From: Filimonas zeae
GTDB taxonomy: Bacteria; Bacteroidota; Bacteroidia; Chitinophagales; Chitinophagaceae
Direction of reading: 5' to 3'
NCBI RefSeq assembly: GCF_014641615.1
Contig: NZ_BMIB01000004.1
Location: 124,001 to 188,000, forward strand
DNA length: 64,000 nucleotides
Numbering within the stretch: the first letter of the stretch is position 1; every line of letters starts with the position of its first letter. Positions 36,249 to 45,000 of this stretch are shown here, piece by piece. Below the pieces are notes generated by a model. That model did no database searches and was not told where the DNA came from. It was given only the letters and a program-made list of their open reading frames with translations. A program made the position numbers and the translations under genes.

Positions 36249-36848
36249 CTACAACGGATCTAACGAAAACTCATAACTCACAATTCTCGGCTCATGTATT
36301 TCACAAACTGCACAGGCAGCTTTATAAAGGTCGTTTACAATATAATCCGGCTCGCGAAACCGGTCGGTACGCCAGTCTGTTTCGTTACCATTATTATATA
36401 ATATGGTAGTACACCCTGCCCGGTGTCCGGCTTCCACATCATCCAGCATATCGCCTATTACCCAGCTGTGCGAGAGGTCTATACCAAAAGCATCAGCGGC
36501 TTTCAGCAACATTCCCGATGCGGGTTTGCGATCGTCTGAATTGCGGGCAAACTCGGTTACAATTCCATCGGGGTGATAGGGGCTGTAGTAAAAGGCATCA
36601 ATATATACGCCTTCGGCAGCCAGCATATCGGCAATGCGTTTGTTTACCACATCTACTTCTTTGGCGGTAAAATGTCCCTTGGCTATTCCTCCCTGGTTAG
36701 CAAGTACCAGCAATAAAAAATCGTTCTGTTGCAGCAACCGCAGGGCATCGGTAGCGCAATCATCCAGCTCAACGGTGTCTGGATTAATGTTCCAGGGCTT
36801 GTTCCTGATAAGGGTTCCATCCCGGTCGATAAATACGGCTTTGGTCAT
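36249..36848 (-). CDS. HAD-IIIA phosphatase, GmhB-like
   Basis: 199 residues. HAD motif I is VFIDRDGTLI with D8 and D10; motif II is VLANQGGIAKG; the Lys of motif III is in DDRKPASGML; motif IV is WVIGDMLDDVEAGHRAG. The layout resembles heptose-1,7-bisphosphate or histidinol-phosphate phosphatases. The cysteine cluster that binds zinc in classical GmhB is missing (HPDGIVTEFARNSDDRKP has no Cys), so the substrate may differ. It stands alone on the minus strand. Confidence 0.87.
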   Translation of the reverse strand: MTKAVFIDRDGTLIRNKPWNINPDTVELDDCATDALRLLQQNDFLLLVLANQGGIAKGHFTAKEVDVVNKRIADMLAAEGVYIDAFYYSPYHPDGIVTEFARNSDDRKPASGMLLKAADAFGIDLSHSWVIGDMLDDVEAGHRAGCTTILYNNGNETDWRTDRFREPDYIVNDLYKAACAVCEIHEPRIVSYEFSLDPL

Positions 36849-36979
36849 AGTATATTAGTATTCAGATAGGTGAGTAACTCAGCGCATACAGGCGGGTGGA
36901 AAGTGGCCGCCTGTTTTTTAATAACGCATTACAGTTGAAAACTGTTCACCAACCTGAAGGCAAAATTTCTGTTGCAACT

Positions 36980-37597
36980 TTAGCCTACCACCACAGAAGC
37001 AATGGATGAAAAATGTCCTACTTCCTGCATGTTAATAGTACACCTGGCCTGGTACTCTCTCATTTCAGCCACAAACTCTTTTTGCAATGGCCGCTTATCC
37101 CAGAAAGGCGAAGTAACCTCATTGCCCAGAAAAGTCCAGTCATACTCCCCACGCAACCTTCCGTAAACGGCTATGCCATGTGTGTACTGTTTTTTAAACA
37201 TAATTCTTACCGCCTTGTTGGCCAGTTCTACCGTAATTTCCGGGCGCAATTCATTTTTATCCATCTGCTGGCTTCCACCTACAATGCCCAGTGAATGCGC
37301 CAGGCCTTCATTTTCCCCCCATACCTTTTTTATATACAACGCCATGATGCCGATTTCTTTTTCCGCCGCTACAATCAGCGCATCTTTCTCTTCCACTTTA
37401 GACCGGTATTCATTTTTTACCGTATTGGTTTCTTCTATTACGTTGGCCACTTTTCGGGCAAGATTAATCTGATATTGTATTTCTTCGGCCCCCTTACTAC
37501 CAACTGTGCCCAACTGCTCCAGTTTAAGGGCATAATTTCTGAACCAAAGAACCTTATCAGCCTCTTTTCTGGGAAAAAATCCAGGAAACTTTTTCAT
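36980..37597 (-). CDS. Protein of unknown function with C-terminal beta domain
   Basis: 205 residues, no signal peptide. Residues 1-100 are helical and charged (EEIQYQINLARKVANVIEET, EYRSKVEEKDALIVAAEKEI). Residues about 125-205 look like a beta-sandwich of fibronectin III character: RLRGEYDWTFLGNEV, PFWDKRPLQ, REYQARCTINMQEVGHFSSI. I do not recognise a named function. The striking context is a block of fifteen 21-bp hairpin repeats starting 65 bases upstream of its start, which would be in its leader if transcription begins beyond the block. Confidence 0.75.
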   Translation of the reverse strand: MKKFPGFFPRKEADKVLWFRNYALKLEQLGTVGSKGAEEIQYQINLARKVANVIEETNTVKNEYRSKVEEKDALIVAAEKEIGIMALYIKKVWGENEGLAHSLGIVGGSQQMDKNELRPEITVELANKAVRIMFKKQYTHGIAVYGRLRGEYDWTFLGNEVTSPFWDKRPLQKEFVAEMREYQARCTINMQEVGHFSSIASVVVG

Positions 37598-37661
37598 ACG
37601 CTATATTGTTTTTCAATCAATTACAAACAAATCGCTCTAACAATCCACTCTTCCGGCCGTG

Positions 37662-37976
37662 CTCACCACGTCCCGGTGAGGACTCACCACGTCCCGGTGA
37701 GGACTCATCACGACCCGGTGAGGGCTCATCACGTCTTGGTGAGGGCTCATCACGTCTTGATGAGGGCTCACCAAGTCTTGGTGAGGGCTCACCAAGTCTC
37801 GATGAGGGCTCACCACTTCCCGATGAGGGCTCACCACTTCCCGATGAGGGCTCACCACGTCTCGATGAGGGCTCACCATGTCTCGGTGAGGACTCACCAC
37901 GTCTCGATGAGGGCTCACCATGTCCCGGTGAGGGCTCACCACCTCCCGATGAGGACTCACCATGTCCCGGTGAGGG
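37662..37976. repeat. Fifteen tandem 21-bp hairpin repeats
   Basis: Fifteen uninterrupted units of exactly 21 bp, each of the form CTCAYC-(7 bases)-GRTGAG-GR, so each unit is itself a 6-bp inverted repeat with a 7-base loop. Units vary mainly in the loop and at one stem pair. That pair is C-G in six units, C-A in six, T-G in two and T-A in one on the plus strand; as minus-strand RNA thirteen units pair (with G-U), as plus-strand RNA only nine. This suggests the structure is kept in RNA copied from the minus strand, that is, the leader of the 205-residue protein gene. Because 21 is a multiple of three, several frames stay open through the block by necessity. Confidence 0.93.
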
Positions 37977-38281
37977 CATCCCAACCGTTCAGCAGTTGCA
38001 TTCGCGGCGCAATAGCCGCGTATTTATTATCGGTTTTTCGGATTTTCCGGTTCAGAAACAGGCTTCAATAGCCGGCATTACCGGATTTTCGGGAGAGAAT
38101 ATCGGATTCAGGGCCTGCATGGCAGGCGTTGTAAGTACAATTTAAGGCAAGCCGGGGAAATTTTCAAATGGACGGGCCAACTTTGTTTTTCCGTTCCGGG
38201 CATGGGATTATACACCCGAAATTGTAGAATTGCAGGAGAAATAGTGTTTATTTGTGTAGATTTTAGTATAAACGCCCTTGA
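37977..38281. other. Non-coding stretch between the hairpin repeats and a response regulator gene
   Basis: No convincing gene. It holds three imperfect copies of CGGATTTTC (about 38038-38110) and a short GCGGC...GCCGC inverted repeat near 38008-38023. A promoter for the plus-strand regulator and one for the minus-strand hairpin leader should both lie here, but no clean TTG/TAnnTTTG pair is visible. Confidence 0.5.
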
Positions 38282-38911
38282 ATGACTAATATTTTAATTG
38301 CGGAAGACCATGCCATCGTGAGACTGGGCATCAGCATTCTTTTGAAAAATCTATATCCGGGAACCAACGTTCTGGAGGTAGATGATTTTAATGAAGCTAT
38401 TAAAGTCATTAATCAACACTCCATTGATTTAATTATCCTGGACATTAATATTCCCAATGGTAACAGCATTCAAATGATTGATACTATACGGGTAAGACAA
38501 CCGGATACCAAAATCCTGATCTTTTCTGCCTACGACGAAGACCTGTATGCCCAGCGTTACATTGAAGCGGGTGCTAACGGCTTTTTGTCGAAAGGTGCCA
38601 GAGGGCCGGAAATTGATAAAGCCATTAAAACGGTACTCAACTACGATATTTATGCCAGCGAATATGTAAAACAATCTTTACTGCAACGCCTGGCCGATAA
38701 AAACGCAGTAGCCAATCCCCTGCAAACACTCAGCAACCGCGAAACAGAAGTAATGCAATTGCTGATTGAAGCAAAAAGTGTTTCTGAAATTTCTGCTATT
38801 CTTAACCTGCAGATAAGTACGGTAAGTACCTACCGGAAAAGAATATTTGAGAAACTGAGTATCAAAAACATTGTGGAGCTGATTCAGAAATACCGTTCTC
38901 TTACTCCGTAG
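38282..38911 (+). CDS. Orphan NarL/FixJ-type response regulator
   Basis: 209 residues. Receiver domain about 1-120 with E8-D9, phosphoacceptor D54 (LIILDINIPNG) and K104 (GFLSKGA). LuxR-type HTH about 145-205: LSNRETEVMQLLIEAKSVSEISAILNLQISTVSTY. No kinase gene adjoins it; the TPR kinase at 57.6 kb has no regulator next to it either. It lies opposite the secreted adhesin operon, end to end, and is followed by a terminator. Confidence 0.92.
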   Translation: MTNILIAEDHAIVRLGISILLKNLYPGTNVLEVDDFNEAIKVINQHSIDLIILDINIPNGNSIQMIDTIRVRQPDTKILIFSAYDEDLYAQRYIEAGANGFLSKGARGPEIDKAIKTVLNYDIYASEYVKQSLLQRLADKNAVANPLQTLSNRETEVMQLLIEAKSVSEISAILNLQISTVSTYRKRIFEKLSIKNIVELIQKYRSLTP

Positions 38912-38919
38912 TGAATCGT

Positions 38920-38943
38920 GGCTGCCCTAAGAATAAGGCAGCC
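38920..38943. terminator. Terminator between response regulator and OmpA-type gene
   Basis: GGCTGCC (38920-38926) pairs with GGCAGCC (38937-38943), followed by TGTTTT. It lies between convergent genes. Confidence 0.7.
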
Positions 38944-38965
38944 TGTTTTCAATATGTAATAAAAC

Positions 38966-40996
38966 CTAATTTTTCAAAATCTTCACTTCTGTACGGCGGT
39001 TCATCTGATGTTCTTTTGCTGAACATTTTATGCCGTTCATACATCCGTTGGTTAATCTGGTTTCGCCATAACCGGCTGCCACCACTCTGGTAACCGCAAT
39101 CCCTTTCTTAATCAGATATTGTACAGCAGATTTGGCTCTGTTCTGAGATAATATCATGTTATGCTCATCACTGCCACGGCTATCGGTATGCGAACTCAGC
39201 TCAATTTCAATAGTGGGGTATTTGTTCAGAATAGCTACCAGTTTATCCAGCTCCCTGGCAGCATCGGGGCGAATGTTGTACTTATCCGTATCGTAGTACA
39301 GCTTATCCAGTACAAAAGTTTCACCCACTTCAAAATGCCTGTCGGGCATAGGTACTACCTTAGGTTTGGTAGGGATGATTACCGGCGGCGGTACAGGTGC
39401 CAGGTACAGTTGTGCATACACCGTATCTACGGGTTTGTAACCGGAAGTAGATACTTCTATAGCGTTAGACACATAACCCGGATAGCTGGCGCGGATAACA
39501 TAGGTGTTGTTTTTATGAACCTCAAACCTGTTGCTGCCCTTAGTATCTGCAGTACAAACGGTATCCACAGCTACAGCCGCGCAGGTAAACGCTACATGTG
39601 CACCTGTAAGCACAGAAGAATCTTTACGGCTGTAGACTGTGTTAACCAGCAGCAGGTGTTCAACGGGAGGTAATATAAAAGAGTAAATATCATCACTACC
39701 CAAACCACCTTCCCTGTCAGAAGCCAGGTAACCGGTGCGGTTTGCAATAGCACAATAAAAATCGTCGTAGCTGGAGTTGAAAGGCGGCTTCAGGTTTACC
39801 GGCAGTTGCCAGGCAGTATCTGAACCAACGGCAGAGAAAATATCCAGACCACCTAAACCAGCATGTTCGTTACTGGAGAAATACAGGGCAGTATCGCCTA
39901 CAATGGTAGGAAATGCTTCCTGACCGGGTGTGTTAATAACCGCACCGCAGTTTACAGGCTTATCCCATTTACCTTCTGCCGTTTTGCGGCAAAACCATAT
40001 ATCGGTACCACCATAGCCACCCGGCATATCTGAAGCAAAGTACAGCAGGCTGCCGTTTTTAGCCAGCGCCGCATGCCCTATGGAGTAATACTTCACTTTG
40101 TTGTAAGCAAAAGCTACGGGAGTATTCCAGCCACCGCTGCTGTTTTTTACGGCGTAATACAGCTCCAGCTTGCGGGTACCTACACTGCGGGTAATGGCTT
40201 TGGCATACAGCAGGTTATTGTCTTCATTGGTAATGGTAAAGTATACTGTATCACCATTGGCAGTAAAAGTGGCAGGGCCTGCATGATACACATAGGTATC
40301 GCCACCTGGCTTAAACTCTTTTATATTCATGCGAACGCTATCACCTGCCTGTGCAGCCGGAATAGTATCCGCTTCGTACATCTTTAAGAATGCGTGACCG
40401 TTTCTTCCAAAAGTTTTACGGGCACGCTCTTTCTCACTCATAGGCTTATTCTGCTCAATGGGATGATCGGAGGTGAACACCAGCTTATTGCCATTGAAAC
40501 TAACCCCCCAGTCAGAAACATCGGTATTCAGCAACCGCTCATTTACCAGAGAGAGCTTTTCAGCCGTATCTGCCAGCCATATCGTAGCAGAATCACAGCC
40601 TGCTATCCGTTTTGCTACAGCGGCGTAGTTGTTCGTTTTTTCCGCATAGCGGTTGTACGACCATTTAGCCTCTTCGTAGCGCTTCATTATTTTTTGCAGA
40701 TCGCCTATGCGCGTCCATAGCTGAACATCAGCACTGTCGCTCATATACATATACTGCCGGTAAGTATTAATAGCGTTTTCGTATTGCTGCATCATTTCGT
40801 AGCAATACCCCAGTTTATAATGTACCTGTGCCTTTTCTTTACCTTCTTTAATAATACGCTCGTAAATAGGCGCAGCCGACACAAATTCAAAACGCTCGTA
40901 CCTTTTATCTGCCAGGTTTTCCAGCGTAGGCTGTTCCTGTGCCTTACTAAACATGGCCGGTAAAAGCAGGGAAAGAAATAGTATCTGTTTTTTCAT
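38966..40996 (-). CDS. OmpA-family protein with TPR and PD40 repeats (PorE-like)
   Basis: 676 residues with a signal peptide (about 1-19, ending FSKAQ). TPR-like helices occupy roughly 25-140 (VHYKLGYCYEMMQQYENAIN), PD40/WD40-like beta-propeller strands about 160-460 (LVFTSDHP, LYFASDMPGGYGGTDIWF, LYFSSNEHAGLGGLDIFS), a carboxypeptidase-regulatory-like domain about 465-545, and an OmpA C-terminal domain about 560-676 (IELSSHTDSRGSDEHN...LSQNRAKSAVQYL) that binds peptidoglycan. This architecture matches T9SS-associated PorE-type proteins. Last gene of the four-gene adhesin operon, 13 bases after the PorP/SprF gene. Confidence 0.9.
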   Translation of the reverse strand: MKKQILFLSLLLPAMFSKAQEQPTLENLADKRYERFEFVSAAPIYERIIKEGKEKAQVHYKLGYCYEMMQQYENAINTYRQYMYMSDSADVQLWTRIGDLQKIMKRYEEAKWSYNRYAEKTNNYAAVAKRIAGCDSATIWLADTAEKLSLVNERLLNTDVSDWGVSFNGNKLVFTSDHPIEQNKPMSEKERARKTFGRNGHAFLKMYEADTIPAAQAGDSVRMNIKEFKPGGDTYVYHAGPATFTANGDTVYFTITNEDNNLLYAKAITRSVGTRKLELYYAVKNSSGGWNTPVAFAYNKVKYYSIGHAALAKNGSLLYFASDMPGGYGGTDIWFCRKTAEGKWDKPVNCGAVINTPGQEAFPTIVGDTALYFSSNEHAGLGGLDIFSAVGSDTAWQLPVNLKPPFNSSYDDFYCAIANRTGYLASDREGGLGSDDIYSFILPPVEHLLLVNTVYSRKDSSVLTGAHVAFTCAAVAVDTVCTADTKGSNRFEVHKNNTYVIRASYPGYVSNAIEVSTSGYKPVDTVYAQLYLAPVPPPVIIPTKPKVVPMPDRHFEVGETFVLDKLYYDTDKYNIRPDAARELDKLVAILNKYPTIEIELSSHTDSRGSDEHNMILSQNRAKSAVQYLIKKGIAVTRVVAAGYGETRLTNGCMNGIKCSAKEHQMNRRTEVKILKN

Positions 40997-41009
40997 CTGT
41001 TATATGCTT

Positions 41010-42014
41010 TTAGAAATATCTGGGGCTTAACGTTCTTTCTGCTTTCTTGCTCAGCACACGCATACCTACGGATATTTCATGGGTTCCATTCTGATAAGGG
41101 TTTAATTTACTGGTAGTAAAGTCGTAAGAGTAACCAATGCGCAATGTAGGCGTAGCATATACTTCTACAATAGCAGCAATAGCATCTGTGCTTTCCAGTC
41201 CTTTCTGCAGTTTAGCCTGGTTCCATACTCTTAAACCGGTTCTGTACGATCCGCCCAGCCAAACAATATCATGTAACAGGAAAAATGCATTCAGATCTAC
41301 GTTACTGGGGCCTTTAAAATCTTCCTTCCACAGAAAAGAGGGCTTTAACTTAACAGTGGCAGAAAGCGGCACTACAAAACCCGCGTTCAGATACAGGTGC
41401 GCGGAGCGCTCCATAGAACGGAAGGTTTGCGCACTCCAGGTATATTTAACATCGGCTGTGCTGGTAGATAACAGATCGTTAGCTGCCAGACCAATGTACC
41501 ATTTAGGTGTATAATAATATACACCTATGTTGGCATCGGGTACCAGTTTATTGGTTTTACCTACCGGTACTGCCGCATCGTTATTGTCTACATATTTAAA
41601 GGCCTGCCCATCTATGGTGTATTGGGTAATACCCACGCCAAAACCCAGACACAGGCGTTTAGCACCCAGTTCATCCATAGGAATGCGGTACGCATACCCC
41701 CCGCTGGCAAACAGCGTATTCTGCGGGCCCAGTTTATCGCTCATTACTTTGGCGCTGAAAGCCATACGCTCTTCGCGGCCGGGCACCAGCCAGTCTACCG
41801 AAGCAGCAGCTGTGCGCGGGGCGCCCGGTACGCCTACCCATTGCTGGCGGTAGATACCGCTGATATAGGTATCGCCCCGGTAGCCGGAATAAGCCGGGTT
41901 TATAAACAAGGGGTTGAAAACATACTGGCTAAATTGTATGTCCTGCTGTGCGCGGCTGCTCAGCATAGCCACTACCAATATCACCAGCAGCCCCATTTTT
42001 TTGCAAGTTCCCAT
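41010..42014 (-). CDS. PorP/SprF-family type IX secretion membrane protein
   Basis: 334 residues with a signal peptide (ending SSRAQ). The family start QDIQFSQYVFNPLFINPAYS and the ending YSYDFTTSKLNPYQNGTHEI then SVGMRVL are typical of PorP/SprF outer-membrane barrels. SprF-type members are needed to secrete or attach the partner protein with a gliding-type C-terminal domain; here that partner is the 1858-residue protein immediately upstream, 31 bases away. Confidence 0.93.
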   Translation of the reverse strand: MGTCKKMGLLVILVVAMLSSRAQQDIQFSQYVFNPLFINPAYSGYRGDTYISGIYRQQWVGVPGAPRTAAASVDWLVPGREERMAFSAKVMSDKLGPQNTLFASGGYAYRIPMDELGAKRLCLGFGVGITQYTIDGQAFKYVDNNDAAVPVGKTNKLVPDANIGVYYYTPKWYIGLAANDLLSTSTADVKYTWSAQTFRSMERSAHLYLNAGFVVPLSATVKLKPSFLWKEDFKGPSNVDLNAFFLLHDIVWLGGSYRTGLRVWNQAKLQKGLESTDAIAAIVEVYATPTLRIGYSYDFTTSKLNPYQNGTHEISVGMRVLSKKAERTLSPRYF

Positions 42015-42045
42015 AACTATAGTTTTATCAATTACCCTTTGATAA

Positions 42046-45000
42046 TTAGTTTAATTTTTGAATCCATCCCTTATACACCTTCTTACCGGCAGGTTTAGGA
42101 ACGGTAAGTACAAAGTAGTAAGTACCATCGTTGAGGCCTGTACCATCCCAGTCGTTCTTATAATCAGAAGACTGATATACCATGTTACCCCAGCGGTTGT
42201 AAATCATGATAGCGGTATTAGGATACGCTGCCAGACCGAGGATCATGAACTTATCGTTCTTACCATCACCATTTGGCGTAATTACGTTAGGGATGAACAG
42301 ATCATCTGCGCCGGAATTGGCAGTAACAGTAGCGGTGTTGTTGGTCATATCCGATTCTTCATCCGAACCACTAACCACTGCTGTATTTTCTACCGCACCA
42401 CCAGCTATTACTTTGGCAGTAACCATCAGCGTTGCGCTGGCATTGCCTTCCATACCACCTATTGTCCAGGTAACACGTTTGGTAGCTGCATCGTACACCG
42501 CTGTACCAGTTTTGGTTTCCAGCACCACATCGTTACCACCCAGGTTGGCAGCCAGTATATCTGCTACTTCAACGTTGGAAGCCTTTTTGGTGCTCTTATT
42601 GGTTACCACTATTTCAAAGCTTACATTTTTACCTACTTCAATCTGATCGTGAGCAGTAACAATGCGCTTGGTAATAGCCAGGTCTACTTTACGTTTGGTT
42701 ACCGTTACGGTAACAGTAGCCACATTGGTTTCGTTGCCATTGCTGTCTTTAACCGTATACGTAAATGTTACTGTGCCTTCAAAGCCATCTGTTGGTGTAT
42801 AAGTAACCGTACCATCTGCATTTACTTTTACCGTTCCGGTAGTGGGTTGTGTTTTAATAACCACAGTTGCCGGGGCCAGTGTACCTGCCAGGGCCTTATC
42901 GTTATCCAGTATGTTAATAGTTACCGGCGTAGGCTCTTCGGTTGTAGCTGCATCATCTGTAGCTACCGGATCAGGATTAAGGGTAAGCGTTACAGAAGAC
43001 TCGTTATTACCCGTGTTGTTGTCTTTTTCTGTAGCGGTAACGTTTGCTGTATTGACGTGGTTACCGGTGGCTTTGGCAATTACTACCATGGTAGCTGTTG
43101 CTTCTTTACCACTATCCAGCGAAGCTATTTTCCACAAACCTGCTACAGCATCAAACGTACCATTGTCTGCTTGTACACTTACAAAGGTGAAACCGCTTTG
43201 CAGCTTATCGGTTACTTCAATATTGGTTGCTTTAGAAGGACCGTTGTTGCGTGCTACCAGTGTAAAGGTTATCTGCTGATCTTTATTAAAGCCCAGGGAA
43301 GAAGCCCTTTTGGTAATCTGCATATCAGCTACCGGCACAGGGTCTACTGTTGCAGATGCAGTATCGTTTAACGGATTGCTGTCTTTCTGAGAGCCGCTCA
43401 CCTTCACAAAGTTCTTATAATCGCCACCTGCGTTTACGCGTGCAGTAATAGACAGTTCGCCTGTTCTGCTGCTATCCAGTACCCCTACACTCCAGATACC
43501 GTTCTGGTACACACCTCTGTTAGCAGTGTGGCGTACATAGGTGTATCCGGTGGGCAATGGTTCGCTCACTACTACATTATTGGCAGTAGAAGGGCCATTG
43601 TTTACCACCTTAACAGTAAAGGTTACCTCGCTGCCCGCATCAGGTTTAATAGTAGAAACCTCTTTGGTTACAGCCAGATCGGTAACCGCTACCGGTGTGG
43701 TTTGTATGGTTTGGGTATTGTTGTTTCCGTCAGGGTCTTTTTCGTTACCGGTTACGGTAGCGGTGTTGCTATACTCACCTGACGCATTTACCCTTGCAGT
43801 AATCTTCAGGGTTGCAGTAGCGCCATTGGCCAGATTGCCAATATCCCATACGCCGGCGCCAGCATCATAAGTACCCACCGAAGCATCGCTGGATAGATAG
43901 CTATAACCATCTTTCAGCTTCTCGTTCACTTTTACCAGGGTAGCATCATTAATGCCTTTGTTGGTAACAGTGATAGTAAATATTACATTGGTACCTGCAT
44001 CAGGGCTTGCATTATTCACCTCTTTTTTCAGTTCCAGATCTGCAATATCTACCGGTGTTGGGATAACGGTGCTGGTATTGTTGCCTCCTTCAGGGTCTTT
44101 TTCATCGCCCTTTACAGTAACGTTATTACTGTAATCGCCGGTGGAATTTACTGTTGCAGTTACCTTGAGTATAGCAGAGTCGTTTGCTACCAGAGAACCT
44201 GCATTCCATACACCTGAATTAGCATCATAGGTACCAGTACCTCTCTCCACGGTTGCGTTGGAGAATGCATAACCATTTTTCAGCATATCAGTTACTACTA
44301 TATTGTTAGCAGTGCTGAGGCCTTTATTGGTTACCACTATGGTAAAGGTTACCAGGCTGCCTTTATCAGGCGTTTCATTGCTTACTCTTTTCACCACAGC
44401 CAGATCAGCTACCGGTACCGGGTTGGTAGTTTCTTCACCTGTGTTGTTTTTATCGTCAGGATCTTTTTCGTTACCGGTTACCGTAGCAGTATTAAGGTAA
44501 GTACCACTTGCTTTTACCGTTGCTTCTACCGTAAGGGTAGCAGTGGCATTGGCAGCCAGTGCACCTATGGTCCACACACCGGTATTTTTATCGTAGCTGC
44601 TGCCCGCCGGTACTACTGTTATAGTACTGGTCGCGTTATCATAACCATCAGGCAGTTTGTCTGTTACCGTAACGCCGCTAGCATTGCTTACTCCTTTGTT
44701 GGTAACAGTTACCGTAAAGGTTACTTTGCTGCCAACATCGGGTGTTTTGTTGCTTACAGATTTGGTTACCGCCAGGTCCGTTACCGGCACTGGTGTAACA
44801 GTAATAGTGCTGTCGTTATTATTGGTAACAGGGTCTTTTTCATTGCCTGTTACAGTAGCGGTGTTTACATAGTTACCGGAAGCGTTTACGGTAGCAGTTA
44901 TCTGTAAAATGGCTGTAGCGCCATTGGCCAGGTTGCCCACTGTCCATAAACCGGCAACATCATCATAAGTGCCTGTTGTAGCCGTGTTAGATTTATAAGT

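Noticed and set aside
36888..36914. ACAGGCGG/CCGCCTGT hairpin with T run as a terminator
   Set aside because: The T run follows on the plus strand, but both neighbouring genes are on the minus strand, so no transcript of the right direction is known.
37662..37976. CRISPR array
   Set aside because: Units abut with no spacers, the repeat is 21 bp with variable loops, and no cas gene is present.
37295..38145. Several long ORFs on both strands through the 21-bp repeat block (heptapeptide repeat proteins)
   Set aside because: A unit of 21 bases keeps every stop-free frame open, so length is no evidence here. Stem pairing explains the pattern of changes better than any protein frame, and the frames begin or end in unrelated sequence.
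42058..43371. Plus-strand ORF of 437 codons inside the DUF11 adhesin gene
   Set aside because: Antisense to a clear sorting domain and DUF11 repeats; its composition (many Cys, Tyr, Ser, His) is that of a reverse-frame artefact of Thr/Val-rich repeats.
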